Shown here: piece by piece, positions 51,915-61,165 of the stretch
Layout of the letters: each line of letters begins with the position of its first letter
How positions within the stretch are numbered: the first letter of the stretch is position 1
NCBI GenBank assembly: GCA_049511715.1
Contig: JBEKXU010000001.1
Coordinates: 62,001 to 126,000, forward strand
DNA: 64,000 bases
Direction: 5' to 3'
From: JBEKHT01 sp049511715
GTDB lineage: Bacteria > Chloroflexota > Anaerolineae > Anaerolineales > RBG-16-64-43
Made by a program: the position numbers and the translations under genes
The notes under the pieces: generated by a model
Told to the model about the DNA's origin: nothing
Seen by the model: only the letters and a program-made list of their open reading frames with translations
The model's database searches: none

Positions 51915-52285
51915 CTTCCCTCCCCCGAGTCGGGTGGTCCTTCCTAATCGGCAAGTCAAATGGAGCTCAGGCGAGAGCGCTCTCTTACTCTTGATTGAGT
52001 GCCTGCCAGTGAAAACTTGTGCCGACAGAAAGGCCGCGCCGCCAGGAGACGCGCGATAGGCCTCAGATGGTCAACCTCTTTGAACCCTCATGCGTTTGAC
52101 ACTCCCACTTGGCCTCGCGACGCCCCTGGAGCACGCAACTTGAATGTCATCGATCCAAACATCACCAGGAGCCGTCTATGCCCTCATCATTTCTTGTTGT
52201 TGCTGTGGATGTTCGTGATCCATTGCTTCGTCATGATGACGAACCTTACATCCTAGTGATGCCTGCATGTTTAATCCAGGAAACC
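51915..52285 (+). other. Intergenic region, no feature seen
   Basis: 371 bp upstream of the DUF3892 gene. Base composition is clearly less GC-rich than to the left, in line with the MmeI-type gene that follows. No gene or clear terminator was identified. Confidence 0.4.
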
Positions 52286-55066
52286 TTAGCGGGCTCTGGC
52301 AACGTTGAGTGCAAGCAATTCCCCGAGAATCTCTTGATCCGTAATGTCGGACGGCCATCCATACGCCGCGAAAACAACTTTATCTAGTTTGCCGTGAGCT
52401 AACTGAAGCCATGTTGGGGACTCATTGTATAGGTTCGTTAGTGTTCGCTCATTGAGGTCGCTTTCACTGGTGCCGGAGGGACGAAGCCACCGCTCTCGCT
52501 GTTGCAACAAGTCCCTCGCCGCCTCTTCGATGGCTTGGACTCGAACGTCTTCTTTCGGCTCTCCTCCTAAGGGCCAGGGAAAAGGGAAGGTCTCGAAAGT
52601 GGTCGTCGGCGTATAGCGGAAGCCGCTTTCGGCCTCTCTCAGTTGAGTCCCGGTCGCGAGAGCCCACAGTTGGTGAGCCTTCGATTGCATGACGCCAAAG
52701 AAGTAATCGTCCTCTCGAGCAAAGACAAGTGTTCCTTGGTTGCAGAGGACTTCCGGCTTCACCCAAACAAACAATCTGTGCTTCGACACCCCTGGCGTGG
52801 CCAGAAAGCGAGACTTGCCCGTCAAAGCCCCCCGCATCCCGGGGCGAGGCTCCGCGAACCTCCACCATTTGTCTCTGTAACTCTTCCGCCTGTTCTTCTT
52901 GCGAATTGGATAAACCGTTCGCTTGAGATACTCAAAAGGCAGCTCGTATTTTGATGCTTCTTCAATCCCCATTAGCCCAAAATCGATGGTCCACATGTTC
53001 CGAGACGCCTGGACCAAGTCAACTGCGCTTGCCACCGGTCGGACAACATCTGAGTTTGGACGCCCATTTGTATTGGCTGGGGCGGAAATCAATTGTCTCG
53101 CGAGCTTTGCCGAAATGTCAAAGGGACCCTTCGCGGAGGGACCCATAAAACAACAACTGCTATTCTCGCTGAGCCTTTTCGCGATTGTTAGGTCCAATGA
53201 CGTTGTCAAATCGGGGTTGATGGTTTCGACTGTTTTTCCATCCAGAATATGGGTCTTTTCTTTCCCGTCGTCAAACCCGACCATTGAGACGTGAACAGCT
53301 GCTCCATCAAGAACCCATTCTCGGTCGGATACGGCCCAGAAAATGCCTCCGGTTTCAATTATGCGCCTCAGGACCTCACGATTTGCCCCGCCGCGAATTC
53401 CCTGGGTAGCCAGAAGGCCGGCTCGCTTCGCCTTACCCGAAGCGATCATTTGGCGCGCCTTCTCGAACCAGTAGCAGCACAAGTCGCTGAAGTTGGGGAT
53501 ACGGTCTCGATATATGGCAAAAAGCGATTCGACATACGTGTCTCCCAACTCCGCTCTAATCCTGGCACCCCCGAGAAACGGGGGATTCCCCACTATTACA
53601 TCGCACGTCGGCCATTCGGGCTCAGAGGAATGCCCCTGTGAATCGAGGGTGAGAATCGCGTCTTTGAGCAGAATGTTGTTCAGCGGCTTCAAGATGGGTT
53701 CTGCCGGAAATCCGAAGCCATTCTCGCGAAGCCACTGAATATACCCGATCCACACCGTGGCTTGCGCTAGCTCGTGGGCATATTCGCTCGTCTCAATTCC
53801 ATGCAGTTGCGCCGGATTGACAGAAGGGAAGAACCGCCCGATCCCGAGGTCGCCCGACAGCGTAATTATCTCCTTTTGCAGGTCAAGGAGAAGCCTCAGG
53901 GCAAGGTAGAGGAAGTTCCCGCTCCCACAAGCAGGATCAAGAACACTGACCTTACCAATCTCGTCTGAGAATCGTAGGAGGAGCTCCTTGAGCTTTCCAT
54001 TTATCCTTGCTCGTTGAGTGCTCGATACGCCAGTTCGTTTCTGCGCTAGCGCAATCGCCTCACTTCGAATAGTCGTCCACCTTGCCCTCAATGGGGACAT
54101 GAGGACAGGTTCAAGGATCAGGAGAATGTCCTCCTTGCTTGTGTAGTGGGCTCCTAGTTGGGACCGCTTGTTGGGATCGAGGCTTCTTTCGAAGAGGGTC
54201 CCGAATATTGCGGGCTCGATGTTTGACCAGTCCAGGGTAGATGCTTGATACAAGATGTCAATTGCCTCGCTGTCCATTTGGACGAAAGACTCATCTTCGA
54301 AAAGCCCTCCATCGAACCTAAATATCACGTCGACGCCAAAAGGACCGCCCTTCGACATTGCACCAAACAGTTGTTGCAATTGAGAAGCGAAAAGCTTGGA
54401 ATTCGTGCGACCAACCTCGACCATTCTCGTGAAAAGAGTCCTTGGAAGGAGCCCGGCATCCTCAGCAAAAAGACAGAATAGGACTCGGATCAGGAAATGA
54501 GCAGCCTTGGAAGATTCTATGCCCCACTTCCTGAGCAGGTCGGCGAGACGGGCGAACCTTGCCGCAGCTTCGCTCGTGACTTCGGCGGTGGAGACACTGC
54601 TTCGAAGCGCCTCTGGCTCGAAGAATGCCGCCCTGAGTGTGGATAGCTTCTCTGGGGTAAGCAAATCTTCTAAGATTATCTTGTATTCCAGCCTCGCCGT
54701 GTTGGTGAAATTGGTGCGGATAATGATCTGGTCCATGTCGGAGACGATCAAGAGGGGGGGATTTAGCAAGGAGTCCCGATACTGGAGGAGCTGGTCATAC
54801 GCGGCTTCGAGGTTAGCATGCTTGCCCTTGTATTCCCACGCGAAAAAGCCTCGCTTCCATACATCTGCCCAACCGTGGCCGCCCGAGTGCTTGTCAGCAC
54901 CTGCCTCGAAAAGATAATTCTGACCGGTTGGGTCACCGGCGACGGGCGTTGGGTGGCCAATCAGATTGCAAACGTCGATGAAATGTTCTTGGGAGCCGCT
55001 TCGCTCCTTAACGTCGGCCCGGCGCCACTTTGAAACAAAATCCTGAGGGGTTAGCAAAGGGAGCAA
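52286..55066 (-). CDS. MmeI-family single-chain restriction-modification enzyme (type IIG/IIL)
   Basis: A 926-aa enzyme combining nuclease, methyltransferase and specificity parts. The nuclease motif D-x9-E-x-K is exact: Asp68, Glu78 and Lys80 in ADVWKRGFFAWEYKGKH. The methyltransferase has motif I VLDPACGSGNFLY near 376 and motif IV NPPFLGG near 492, so it is an N6-adenine type. The helical spacer lies between. The target-recognition region spans about 600-850, ending in FETFPFPWPLGGEP. The start is TTG 55066 with AAGGA upstream; there is no ATG before the conserved N-terminus. The lower GC than its surroundings suggests horizontal arrival. Confidence 0.9.
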   Translation of the reverse strand: MLPLLTPQDFVSKWRRADVKERSGSQEHFIDVCNLIGHPTPVAGDPTGQNYLFEAGADKHSGGHGWADVWKRGFFAWEYKGKHANLEAAYDQLLQYRDSLLNPPLLIVSDMDQIIIRTNFTNTARLEYKIILEDLLTPEKLSTLRAAFFEPEALRSSVSTAEVTSEAAARFARLADLLRKWGIESSKAAHFLIRVLFCLFAEDAGLLPRTLFTRMVEVGRTNSKLFASQLQQLFGAMSKGGPFGVDVIFRFDGGLFEDESFVQMDSEAIDILYQASTLDWSNIEPAIFGTLFERSLDPNKRSQLGAHYTSKEDILLILEPVLMSPLRARWTTIRSEAIALAQKRTGVSSTQRARINGKLKELLLRFSDEIGKVSVLDPACGSGNFLYLALRLLLDLQKEIITLSGDLGIGRFFPSVNPAQLHGIETSEYAHELAQATVWIGYIQWLRENGFGFPAEPILKPLNNILLKDAILTLDSQGHSSEPEWPTCDVIVGNPPFLGGARIRAELGDTYVESLFAIYRDRIPNFSDLCCYWFEKARQMIASGKAKRAGLLATQGIRGGANREVLRRIIETGGIFWAVSDREWVLDGAAVHVSMVGFDDGKEKTHILDGKTVETINPDLTTSLDLTIAKRLSENSSCCFMGPSAKGPFDISAKLARQLISAPANTNGRPNSDVVRPVASAVDLVQASRNMWTIDFGLMGIEEASKYELPFEYLKRTVYPIRKKNRRKSYRDKWWRFAEPRPGMRGALTGKSRFLATPGVSKHRLFVWVKPEVLCNQGTLVFAREDDYFFGVMQSKAHQLWALATGTQLREAESGFRYTPTTTFETFPFPWPLGGEPKEDVRVQAIEEAARDLLQQRERWLRPSGTSESDLNERTLTNLYNESPTWLQLAHGKLDKVVFAAYGWPSDITDQEILGELLALNVARAR

Positions 55067-55100
55067 GGCTTTATTCCTTGGTCAAGGAAATTGCCCATGG

Positions 55101-55129
55101 AGTATACATTCCGCGGTCGGAGGGAACAA
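55101..55129 (-). promoter_or_regulatory. Candidate promoter of the MmeI-type gene
   Basis: Minus-strand TTGTTC (55124-55129), a 17-bp spacer and TATACT (55101-55106). The implied transcript starts about 28 nt before the TTG start codon. The -35 box is weak. Confidence 0.42.
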
Positions 55130-55484
55130 ATTGCGCCCTCTGAAAGAAGTTGGCCGGGCACCGGCAGGGCGCTCCGGCCTGGGGCTCAGCTGTGCCACTC
55201 GGTCGGACCTGCGACATTTCCTTCTTCACTTTGGACAAAAGCCACCGCCTTTCCCCGGGGATCCTCAGGGCGACAGCGGACTGAACCCCTGCTTCGCCCC
55301 TCTGGGAATCTCTTGCCCTCGGACGTTGGCAGAGTGCGGTTCCTGGCGCAGCCTCCGGATCGCCAAAAGTCGATGGCGGCACTATTCGACCCACGTGGCG
55401 CTCCCCAACGAGCTGCCAACGAGATTCGGGGATCTTTGCGCCATTTCTTGGGGCATGCAACTTGCCCCACAGGCAACTTCCCCT

Positions 55485-55512
55485 TTGCGCCCGAGCCAAC
55501 CTGTGGTACACT
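55485..55512 (+). promoter_or_regulatory. Candidate promoter of a small RNA
   Basis: TTGCGC (55485-55490), a 16-bp spacer and TACACT (55507-55512) on the plus strand. A terminator lies about 110 bp downstream (55603-55630). No plus-strand gene lies between. Confidence 0.4.
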
Positions 55513-55518
55513 AATACT

Positions 55519-55630
55519 GCCTGGGGACGAAATTCGGCTGCATGCCGTGTGATTATCTCGCTTCGCCGAGAGGATCCTATATCCCCGGTATGCCTAATTG
55601 AAAGCCGCCAATGTGAGCGGCTTTTTTTTT
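55519..55630 (+). ncRNA. Candidate structured small RNA between the MmeI-type and DUF3800 genes
   Basis: The ~112-nt segment between the candidate promoter and the terminator can fold. GCATGCCG (about 55540-55547) pairs with CGGTATGC (near 55586-55593) with one G-U pair, enclosing CTCG/CGAG. The transcript ends in AGCCGC (55603-55608) paired with GCGGCT (55617-55622), then nine Ts. Its 3' 37 nt are antisense to the last codons of the DUF3800 gene. No coding potential is seen. This rests only on sequence inspection. Confidence 0.35.
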
Positions 55631-56403
55631 GTGTAAAACACCCCGTACGGCGTTTGCCGCGTGTCATCGATATCGTGCACGACACCAAATCTCGGCCAAA
55701 GGAACATCAGGTACCGCTCCTCCCGCTTCTCATAGAACCTCTGCAAGGCCCAGAGAAAGTAATCCACCGCCTGCAGTCCGGCATCACCTCGTGTTAGCCT
55801 TGCGCTGACATTGATTTGTGCCTCCCGATCAATGCCCCATCGTACCGAGAACCGGTCTTTCGCGGCCTGCAAGGCATGTTGCAGCGACGCAGTTCTGTCG
55901 CTGTTCCCTCGCCTGGAGAAATTGATGTAGTACGAGTCCTTCTTGTGCAAAATGCTGTCGAACAGTTGGCGGACCATGTAGTCGTACAATTCGTTCGGGT
56001 TGTATCTGTAAGAAGGATCGTTCTGGTTCCGCCTGAGCACGTATTCCACTACCTCGCGCTTGTCGCGGACCTCCGCCATGAACTTGATGTCCAAGGTTCG
56101 TAATAGGCTAAAAACCTGCCATCGTACTTCCGGTGCATCGTCCGTTGCATGAAAGACGACAGCAGTCTTTTTTTCCTCTGGCTGCATCGACAAAACGTTA
56201 TGCAAATAGGAATCCGCGAGCAGTTCGGTCCGCAGCTCCTCCAACTGGCGGGACAGTCCCGGTGGGTCGGCCACGTCGAGGACCCCCAGGAAGAAGTATC
56301 GGGAGCATCCCTCCGTTCCGACTATTACTCTGCCCTTCGCGTCGAAAAGAGTCCCGTCTCCAGCTTCATCGACATAGTAGTAGCAGACCGAAGTGTCATG
56401 CAC
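55594..56403 (-). CDS. DUF3800 protein
   Basis: A 269-aa protein. GTG 56403 (GGAAGG 9 bp upstream) opens VHDTSVCYYYVDEAGDGTLFD. YYVDEAG is the typical DUF3800 start, so the longer open frame to 56562 is not used here. Other marks are GCSRYFFLGVLDVADPPGL, SYYINFSRRGNS, and GLQAVDYFLWALQRFYEKREER near the end. The family has an RNase H-like fold with acidic residues (VDEAGD and LQAVDY). Members are often near defence or mobile genes, which suits its place beside an RM enzyme. Its function is unproven. Confidence 0.85.
   Translation of the reverse strand: MHDTSVCYYYVDEAGDGTLFDAKGRVIVGTEGCSRYFFLGVLDVADPPGLSRQLEELRTELLADSYLHNVLSMQPEEKKTAVVFHATDDAPEVRWQVFSLLRTLDIKFMAEVRDKREVVEYVLRRNQNDPSYRYNPNELYDYMVRQLFDSILHKKDSYYINFSRRGNSDRTASLQHALQAAKDRFSVRWGIDREAQINVSARLTRGDAGLQAVDYFLWALQRFYEKREERYLMFLWPRFGVVHDIDDTRQTPYGVFYTKKKPLTLAAFN
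55603..55630 (+). terminator. Rho-independent terminator on the plus strand
   Basis: AGCCGC and GCGGCT form a 6-bp stem with an 8-base loop, followed by T9 (55622-55630). It overlaps the 3' end of the minus-strand DUF3800 gene, which ends at 55594, so the signal faces the opposite strand to that gene. Confidence 0.7.
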
Positions 56404-56881
56404 CCTTGGCACCTTCCGGTGAAGACGAGATTGTGGGATCGCTCCCGAGGGTTCGCGCTGTTGTTCTGCCTCCCCTCGGGAGACTAAGAAGTTTATATCC
56501 AGCCAGCGATGCGTGCAACGGCTGTGACATGATTTAGCATTCTGGGTTTTGGCCGCGAACAACGCGCCGGACTATCGCCCCGGTCGCCTAGTTTCGCAAG
56601 CGCCATCTGGCCGCGTTGGTCGGCTTGTTCGTGTTGGCGTTGCGGTTTTTGCAAGCTCCAGGTTTGGTGAAACAGGGCATGTGGCCCTGGATGGGACAAA
56701 CGGCAGATGTGAGCGGTGAGACGGCCACCCCGCTTGGCCTTTGACAATTCCCGCCAGAGCGGAGGCCTGGCTGCAACGCCAAGATGTTGGCAGACCCCAC
56801 AAAGAGAGATGAGGACGCTTTTGGAACCTGTGGGGGCCGTTGTGAGCCGCCACCTGAAGGGATGGATCACGAAGAGTCAGT
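56404..56881 (+). other. Region without a clear gene
   Basis: 478 bp between DUF3800 and a small membrane protein. Short overlapping frames only. No ribosome site or motif supports any of them. Confidence 0.4.
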
Positions 56882-57259
56882 CTACGAGTTGAGGACCCAG
56901 GTTGCAATGAGCTGCAAGGCGAAGCCGAGGAAGATGAGAATGAGAGCGAGGCGCGAGAGCACCTGATGTTGGTTCCGGAGCTCGCGGACCTCTTTGTCAT
57001 GCTGGGCAACAGTCTTTCCGTTATCCAGGACAGTAGCGTCCTGGAGACTAAGTCCGACGCCCTCTTCGAGGCTGGGTTGGGGCGGACCGTAGAAGAAAAG
57101 AAGCCCTACCCCGATCATGTTGAGAAGGAGGCCTATTGTGTTGAAAATCTGGTTGGGCACTTGCCCCTCCTTGGCGTCCACCGGTCCGAAAAAGAGCCCG
57201 ATGGCGGTTCCATACGCGCTTTGAACGGTGCCGCGCGGCGTGGCGAATGCAGTTCCCAA
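56882..57259 (-). CDS. Small conserved-looking membrane protein
   Basis: A 125-aa protein with two hydrophobic helices: about residues 38-57 (NQIFNTIGLLLNMIGVGLLFFYG) and 101-121 (LALILIFLGFALQLIATWVL). Between them lies a charged loop (EEGVGLSLQDATVLDNGKTVAQHDKEVRELRNQHQ). The loop and the second helix look like a widespread family of unknown function. The first ~30 residues may not be translated, because the best matching part begins near residue 35 and no strong ribosome site precedes the ATG at 57259. Confidence 0.55.
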   Translation of the reverse strand: MGTAFATPRGTVQSAYGTAIGLFFGPVDAKEGQVPNQIFNTIGLLLNMIGVGLLFFYGPPQPSLEEGVGLSLQDATVLDNGKTVAQHDKEVRELRNQHQVLSRLALILIFLGFALQLIATWVLNS

Positions 57260-57744
57260 TCAGTGACGAACGACACAGGTGGCAGGCCGAAGATCCCCGC
57301 GCGGCGGAAGTAGTATCGCGACGAGTGACCCTCCAAGAAGCATGTCGGAGGCGAGAGCGGGAAGGGCGAGGATTTGGGCAGGCTTGTCAGCCAGGGTAAG
57401 ATGGTCGTTATGACCCTCGAGACGAGCTCGGCTCTAATGGACCTTGAGGTGTGCCTATGAGTCGCAAGAACGCCGATCTGTGAAATTACGCGGAAGATTC
57501 ATCTAGACTTCCCGCCTCCATAGGAGTTTTCCTTTAGTTTGTGTCCCAATCAGGAAAATGTAACCAATAAATCTCCCCGTGCAATCCCGGCCTTTCAAGA
57601 GGGCCGGAGCAACTCCGTGATTTGCATATCGTCCTCGCTTGTCGTCGAACCAGATCCAGGAAGCATCGTTTGACGGAATCATCCAACACCTGTCTTGTGT
57701 GAGAACAGGACCTGCTCAGACGCCCTGAGAGGCTATTTCCCTGC
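57260..57744 (+). other. Region without a clear gene
   Basis: 485 bp. No frame with a start signal, no terminator with a T tract and no repeat was seen. Confidence 0.4.
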
Positions 57745-58683
57745 CTAAGCTGCGAGGACTCTCCCCAGAAAGGTCAAGAGGCTGGCCGTTGTTGACAGCA
57801 CATACATGGCGATGTTCCGATCCGAGACAAAAGGCCCTGGCTTCGTTTCAGCGCTGAGAAGCGACCAGAGTGCATTGAGTTGAGTCTCTACGAAATGCAC
57901 TTTTGTTTCAGAGGCAACTCTCGGTTGAAGCTGCTGTGTGCAAAAAGCCTCGACTCGGTTTGGAAATGTGGCGGGTTGACCCTGCAACTCGAGGGGGATG
58001 GTGCTCACAAATGCATTGATTGCGTTTCGGCAGTTGACCAGAGCCCCGGAGGAATTATCTCGTTGGAACTCCCCTTGTGCTTCGGCGAATTCCTTGATTG
58101 CTTCGGCAAATTGGGGCTGGAATTGAGGCGCGGAAGGGACACTAATCTCCAGAAGGTACTTGGTCATGTATCCGAGAGCGGGAAGAATATGGTCGACCCA
58201 GTGTGAGCGAGGGATTGACAGCGAACACCGACCCGAAGCATAGTCGATGTCCTTGAAGATCCCATCGCCCTCGGACTTTATCACGATCATCGCCTGGAGG
58301 TAAAGGGTCAGTTCAAGGTCCTTTCCTCCACGTGCCTCCTCCACTCTGGCCAATTGCTGCTGCGTCAGAGGTAGGCGCAATAACATTTGGGATTGGAGCG
58401 GGTTGACGATTAGGCGTGTGCTGCTTATGAGCTTGTCGACGGGCAAGGGGATGTTGCCAACGTTTCCGAGAAAAAGCTGGGCGGTAATTTCAATAGGCAG
58501 CAGAAAGAGGCCTTCGAGTGGCGATTGGGAACCGACGCTCATTGGTAGGCACAAGTGCGGTGAGTAAAACCCGCCTTCCCCAAGAACGTTGATCGTCTCA
58601 AGAGAGGCATTGAGAACCCTCCATCCCTCTTTGCCCTTCATCGCTTTGCTGATGCTGGTCGAGTCGAGTCCAAATTCTGGCAC
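57745..58683 (-). CDS. Hypothetical protein
   Basis: A 312-aa cytosolic protein starting at GTG 58683 with AGGAGG 6 bp upstream. The N-terminal half is beta-rich (LFLLPIEITAQLFLG, TRLIVNPLQSQMLLRLPLTQQQLARVEEARGG) and the second half is helical (FAEAIKEFAEAQGEFQRDNSSGALVNCRNAINAFVSTIP). The helical part resembles HEPN/abortive-infection-type bundles in layout, but the diagnostic R-x4-6-H motif is not evident, so I assign no function. Lower GC, like the RM gene, suggests recent transfer. Confidence 0.65.
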   Translation of the reverse strand: MPEFGLDSTSISKAMKGKEGWRVLNASLETINVLGEGGFYSPHLCLPMSVGSQSPLEGLFLLPIEITAQLFLGNVGNIPLPVDKLISSTRLIVNPLQSQMLLRLPLTQQQLARVEEARGGKDLELTLYLQAMIVIKSEGDGIFKDIDYASGRCSLSIPRSHWVDHILPALGYMTKYLLEISVPSAPQFQPQFAEAIKEFAEAQGEFQRDNSSGALVNCRNAINAFVSTIPLELQGQPATFPNRVEAFCTQQLQPRVASETKVHFVETQLNALWSLLSAETKPGPFVSDRNIAMYVLSTTASLLTFLGRVLAA

Positions 58684-59292
58684 AAATGCCTCCTGGACCC
58701 CGAGTGCAACAAAGTGCTAGCGGACGAAGGCATTCCTGGGGAATCGCTCACAATGAGCCGCACGCTTACGGATCGGCACCCTGGGGTCATCGAGGGGCGC
58801 CCAGCGGCGTCATTGCTACAGCACTATTGTAGTCTACTTTGAACTCGGATGCTGCGCCACACCTCATGAAATGAGGCGGCCTAGGATGTACTGTTGATAC
58901 AGCCTGGCCGGCTGTAGCGGCTGGCGTCGGTCTCGGCGCGGAGGGCTCTGATTCCCGTCCGAACAGAATGCGTTGGGGGGTCAACGAAGTATCTTGATAG
59001 TCAAGCGAATGACGCAAGGTAGATACTCTTCATTACGGGCATCCCTCCCTACAGTCGAGGGGGAGGAAAGTTGGTCGTGGCTACTACCTAGCCATCCCAA
59101 CTTCGCCTCGTGGACGTGGCCTCGTACCTTCGGGAAGGGGTCTGGAGGGGCAAACTAAATTGAGGCACCGTTTTTGTTCGCGATGGAACCAGTCAAATTT
59201 GGTGGTTGCAGAGAGCCTGTTGGCAACAATCGGAGGTCATGGGCTGCCCATTTGCCAACTCCATTTGGCCGAAGGGGCTCTCCCTTGGTATC
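58684..59292 (+). other. Region without a clear gene
   Basis: 609 bp between the hypothetical gene and the end of the tyrosine recombinase. Only short frames. It could hold part of an element boundary, but I see no direct repeat of the tRNA-like segment here. Confidence 0.4.
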
Positions 59293-60315
59293 CTACAACC
59301 TCCAATTGTCCACCGGGCTGGCCCTGCGATGCGCGTCGGCGACGTCCGACTGCGCGATCCGGGCGTAGTTGCGGACCATGTCCAGGCTCCCGTGACCCAG
59401 AATCTGCTGGAGCGTGAAGACATCGCCGCCGGACCGCAGGTAGGTAATCGCGAACGTGTGACGGAACTTGTGGGGGAATGCGTTTGACACCCCGGCCCGC
59501 TTCCCGATGCCCTCGATCACGTGCAAAAGCGCGTTCGGCCGCATTAGGCGGTTGCCGCTCACAAGGAATAGGGGCGCATCCGGGTCACGCCCGTCCTCCC
59601 GTCTCGACAAGTAATTCCAGAGGGCCCGCCGGGCGGACTTGCCCAGATAAACCGTCCTGCCCTTGCCTCCCTTTGCTCCCCCCGGCACGCCGTTCTTGAT
59701 CTCCACTCTCCCGGTCTTCAGGTCCAGGTCGCCTACCTTGAGGGCACACAGCTCAGAAGCCCGGACCCCGGTGTCAAGCAATAGGAGCAAGATGGCCACG
59801 TCGCGACCGGATGTGGAGCGGCGCATAACGAAAGCGCGGCGCAAGACCGTGTTGGCTTCGCGCTTGTACATGCAGGCCTTGAGCATGCGCTCCACTTCCT
59901 CGCGCGAGAACTCGGGAACCTGACTCCTGGGGAAGCGCGGGGTCGGGATATCCCTCATCGGGTAGGGGATCCGCAGTTCGCGCTCCGCCCACTTGAAAAA
60001 GGACGAGAAAGACGTCCACACGTTCCGTAGAGTCTTCGGAGAGAGGGGGTAATCTTTCCCGCCGAAGCGATGAGGGGTGTAGTCGGTGCGCAGCCAGGCG
60101 AGGTACGCACTGACGTCCTGCCCGGAGACCTTGCTGATGTCCCGGTCGCCGGTACGTTCGACCCACTTGGTCAGGTCGAAAGTATAGGATTCAATAGTTC
60201 TTGAACTGAGGCCTTCCGCAAGCTTGGAATTCAGGAAGCCGACGATTGCCTGGCTGAGGGGGAGCGAACCCGACGGACGGAGATAACTCGACGAGACCGA
60301 CGGACTCCAGTTCAT
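59293..60315 (-). CDS. Tyrosine recombinase (XerC/D-like integrase)
   Basis: A 340-aa integrase. ATG 60315 has GGAGG 8 bp upstream. The SAM-like core-binding domain (about 20-115) has LAEGLSSRTIESYTFDLTKWVE and LSPKTLRNVWTSFSSFFKWAERE. The catalytic domain has Arg in DTGVRASELCALKVGDLDL, Lys in KGGKGRTVYLGK, His/Arg in HKFRHTFAITYL, His in LGHGSLDMV and Tyr in RNYARI, so it should be active. Its start lies 92 bp from the tRNA-like segment at 60407. The C-terminus closely resembles the decayed copy at 61166-61620 (LGHGSLD, SDVA.AHR.ASP). Confidence 0.92.
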   Translation of the reverse strand: MNWSPSVSSSYLRPSGSLPLSQAIVGFLNSKLAEGLSSRTIESYTFDLTKWVERTGDRDISKVSGQDVSAYLAWLRTDYTPHRFGGKDYPLSPKTLRNVWTSFSSFFKWAERELRIPYPMRDIPTPRFPRSQVPEFSREEVERMLKACMYKREANTVLRRAFVMRRSTSGRDVAILLLLLDTGVRASELCALKVGDLDLKTGRVEIKNGVPGGAKGGKGRTVYLGKSARRALWNYLSRREDGRDPDAPLFLVSGNRLMRPNALLHVIEGIGKRAGVSNAFPHKFRHTFAITYLRSGGDVFTLQQILGHGSLDMVRNYARIAQSDVADAHRRASPVDNWRL

Positions 60316-60406
60316 GGCTGTATCCTCCAATCATTTGAGGTATCAGCCACTAGAATCCAGCGGGTTTTGAAAAGAACCATGGCCCGACGGTCCATGGTTC
60401 TCTCTA

Positions 60407-60463
60407 GGTAGCGGGGGCTGGACTCGAACCAGCGACCTCCGGGTTATGAGCCCGGCGAGGCTA
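60407..60463 (-). pseudogene. 3' part of an initiator tRNA-Met (CAU) gene, probable att site
   Basis: On the minus strand the anticodon arm CCGGG-CTCATAA-CCCGG has anticodon CAU, and the three G:C pairs next to the loop are the hallmark of initiator tRNA. The variable loop and a T arm (GCTGG, TTCGAGT, CCAGC) follow, then the acceptor CCCCGCT and ACC. The 5' half (acceptor strand and most of the D arm) is missing upstream (plus positions above 60463), so this is not a working tRNA. Duplicated tRNA 3' ends next to an integrase are classic attachment-site remnants. Confidence 0.75.
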
Positions 60464-60646
60464 GATGTCGATAGTGCCTCGCCTGCCGTCGATGATTATC
60501 GCGTTTCATCCCGGCAACAATGGGATCCGGAAAAAAGTAACTGAGATTCAAATCCCTCATCCACTTGCTAATGAAACACCGGCTTAACTAGCCCGACCAT
60601 GGCGGATGGGTTCGGATTGAAATGCAAGGGAGGCGGGACGCTATGA

Positions 60647-61121
60647 TCAAGACCGGAGCCAAGCGTCAAGCCCGTGATCCTCGTGCTCCGCAAGCAAGTC
60701 CTCCGTCAGGAATTTCACGTACCTGGACGTCATGCTAGGGTCCGAGTGGCCCATGAGCCTCTGAAGGGTGATCAGGTCCATGCCCTGGCGGAGGGACTGC
60801 CGGGCGAAGGTGCGCCGCAGGATATGCGGGGGTCACCAGGATCCCGGAGCGGCTTGACAGCCGCGGGAAGACGGACCGTAACCCGGGGCGGGTCATCCTC
60901 TTGCCGAATACTATTACGAACAACGGAGTATCACTTTGAAAGCAGGAAAGGCTTCGCCGGTAGGCGAGCAGGGCTCGCCGGGTGGTCGCCCCAAGGGGGG
61001 TTACTCTCGCCTTGCCTCCCTTTCCCCGGCGGACGAGCACCGCGCCGGTTGAGAAGTCGACGTCCCCCCAGTTCAAATTAAGTACTTCTCCCCTGCGAAT
61101 CCTTGCTTGGGAAGCCAGCAT
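60647..61121 (-). pseudogene. Decayed tyrosine recombinase, frameshifted fragment
   Basis: The catalytic part of a second recombinase. The first frame gives RIRRGEVLNLNWGDVDFSTGAVLVRRGKGGKARVTPL, then SGILVTP. Near 60835 the reading shifts and continues HILRRTFARQSLRQGMDLITLQRLMGHSDPSMTSRYVKF to a stop at 60647. Active-site Arg, Lys, His-x-x-Arg, His and Tyr can all be traced across the shift, but no single frame contains them and the N-terminal half is absent. Confidence 0.75.
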
Positions 61122-61165
61122 CCACCCCCGTGCACGTGCTTCCGCATTTCAAAGGCCTACAGCGT

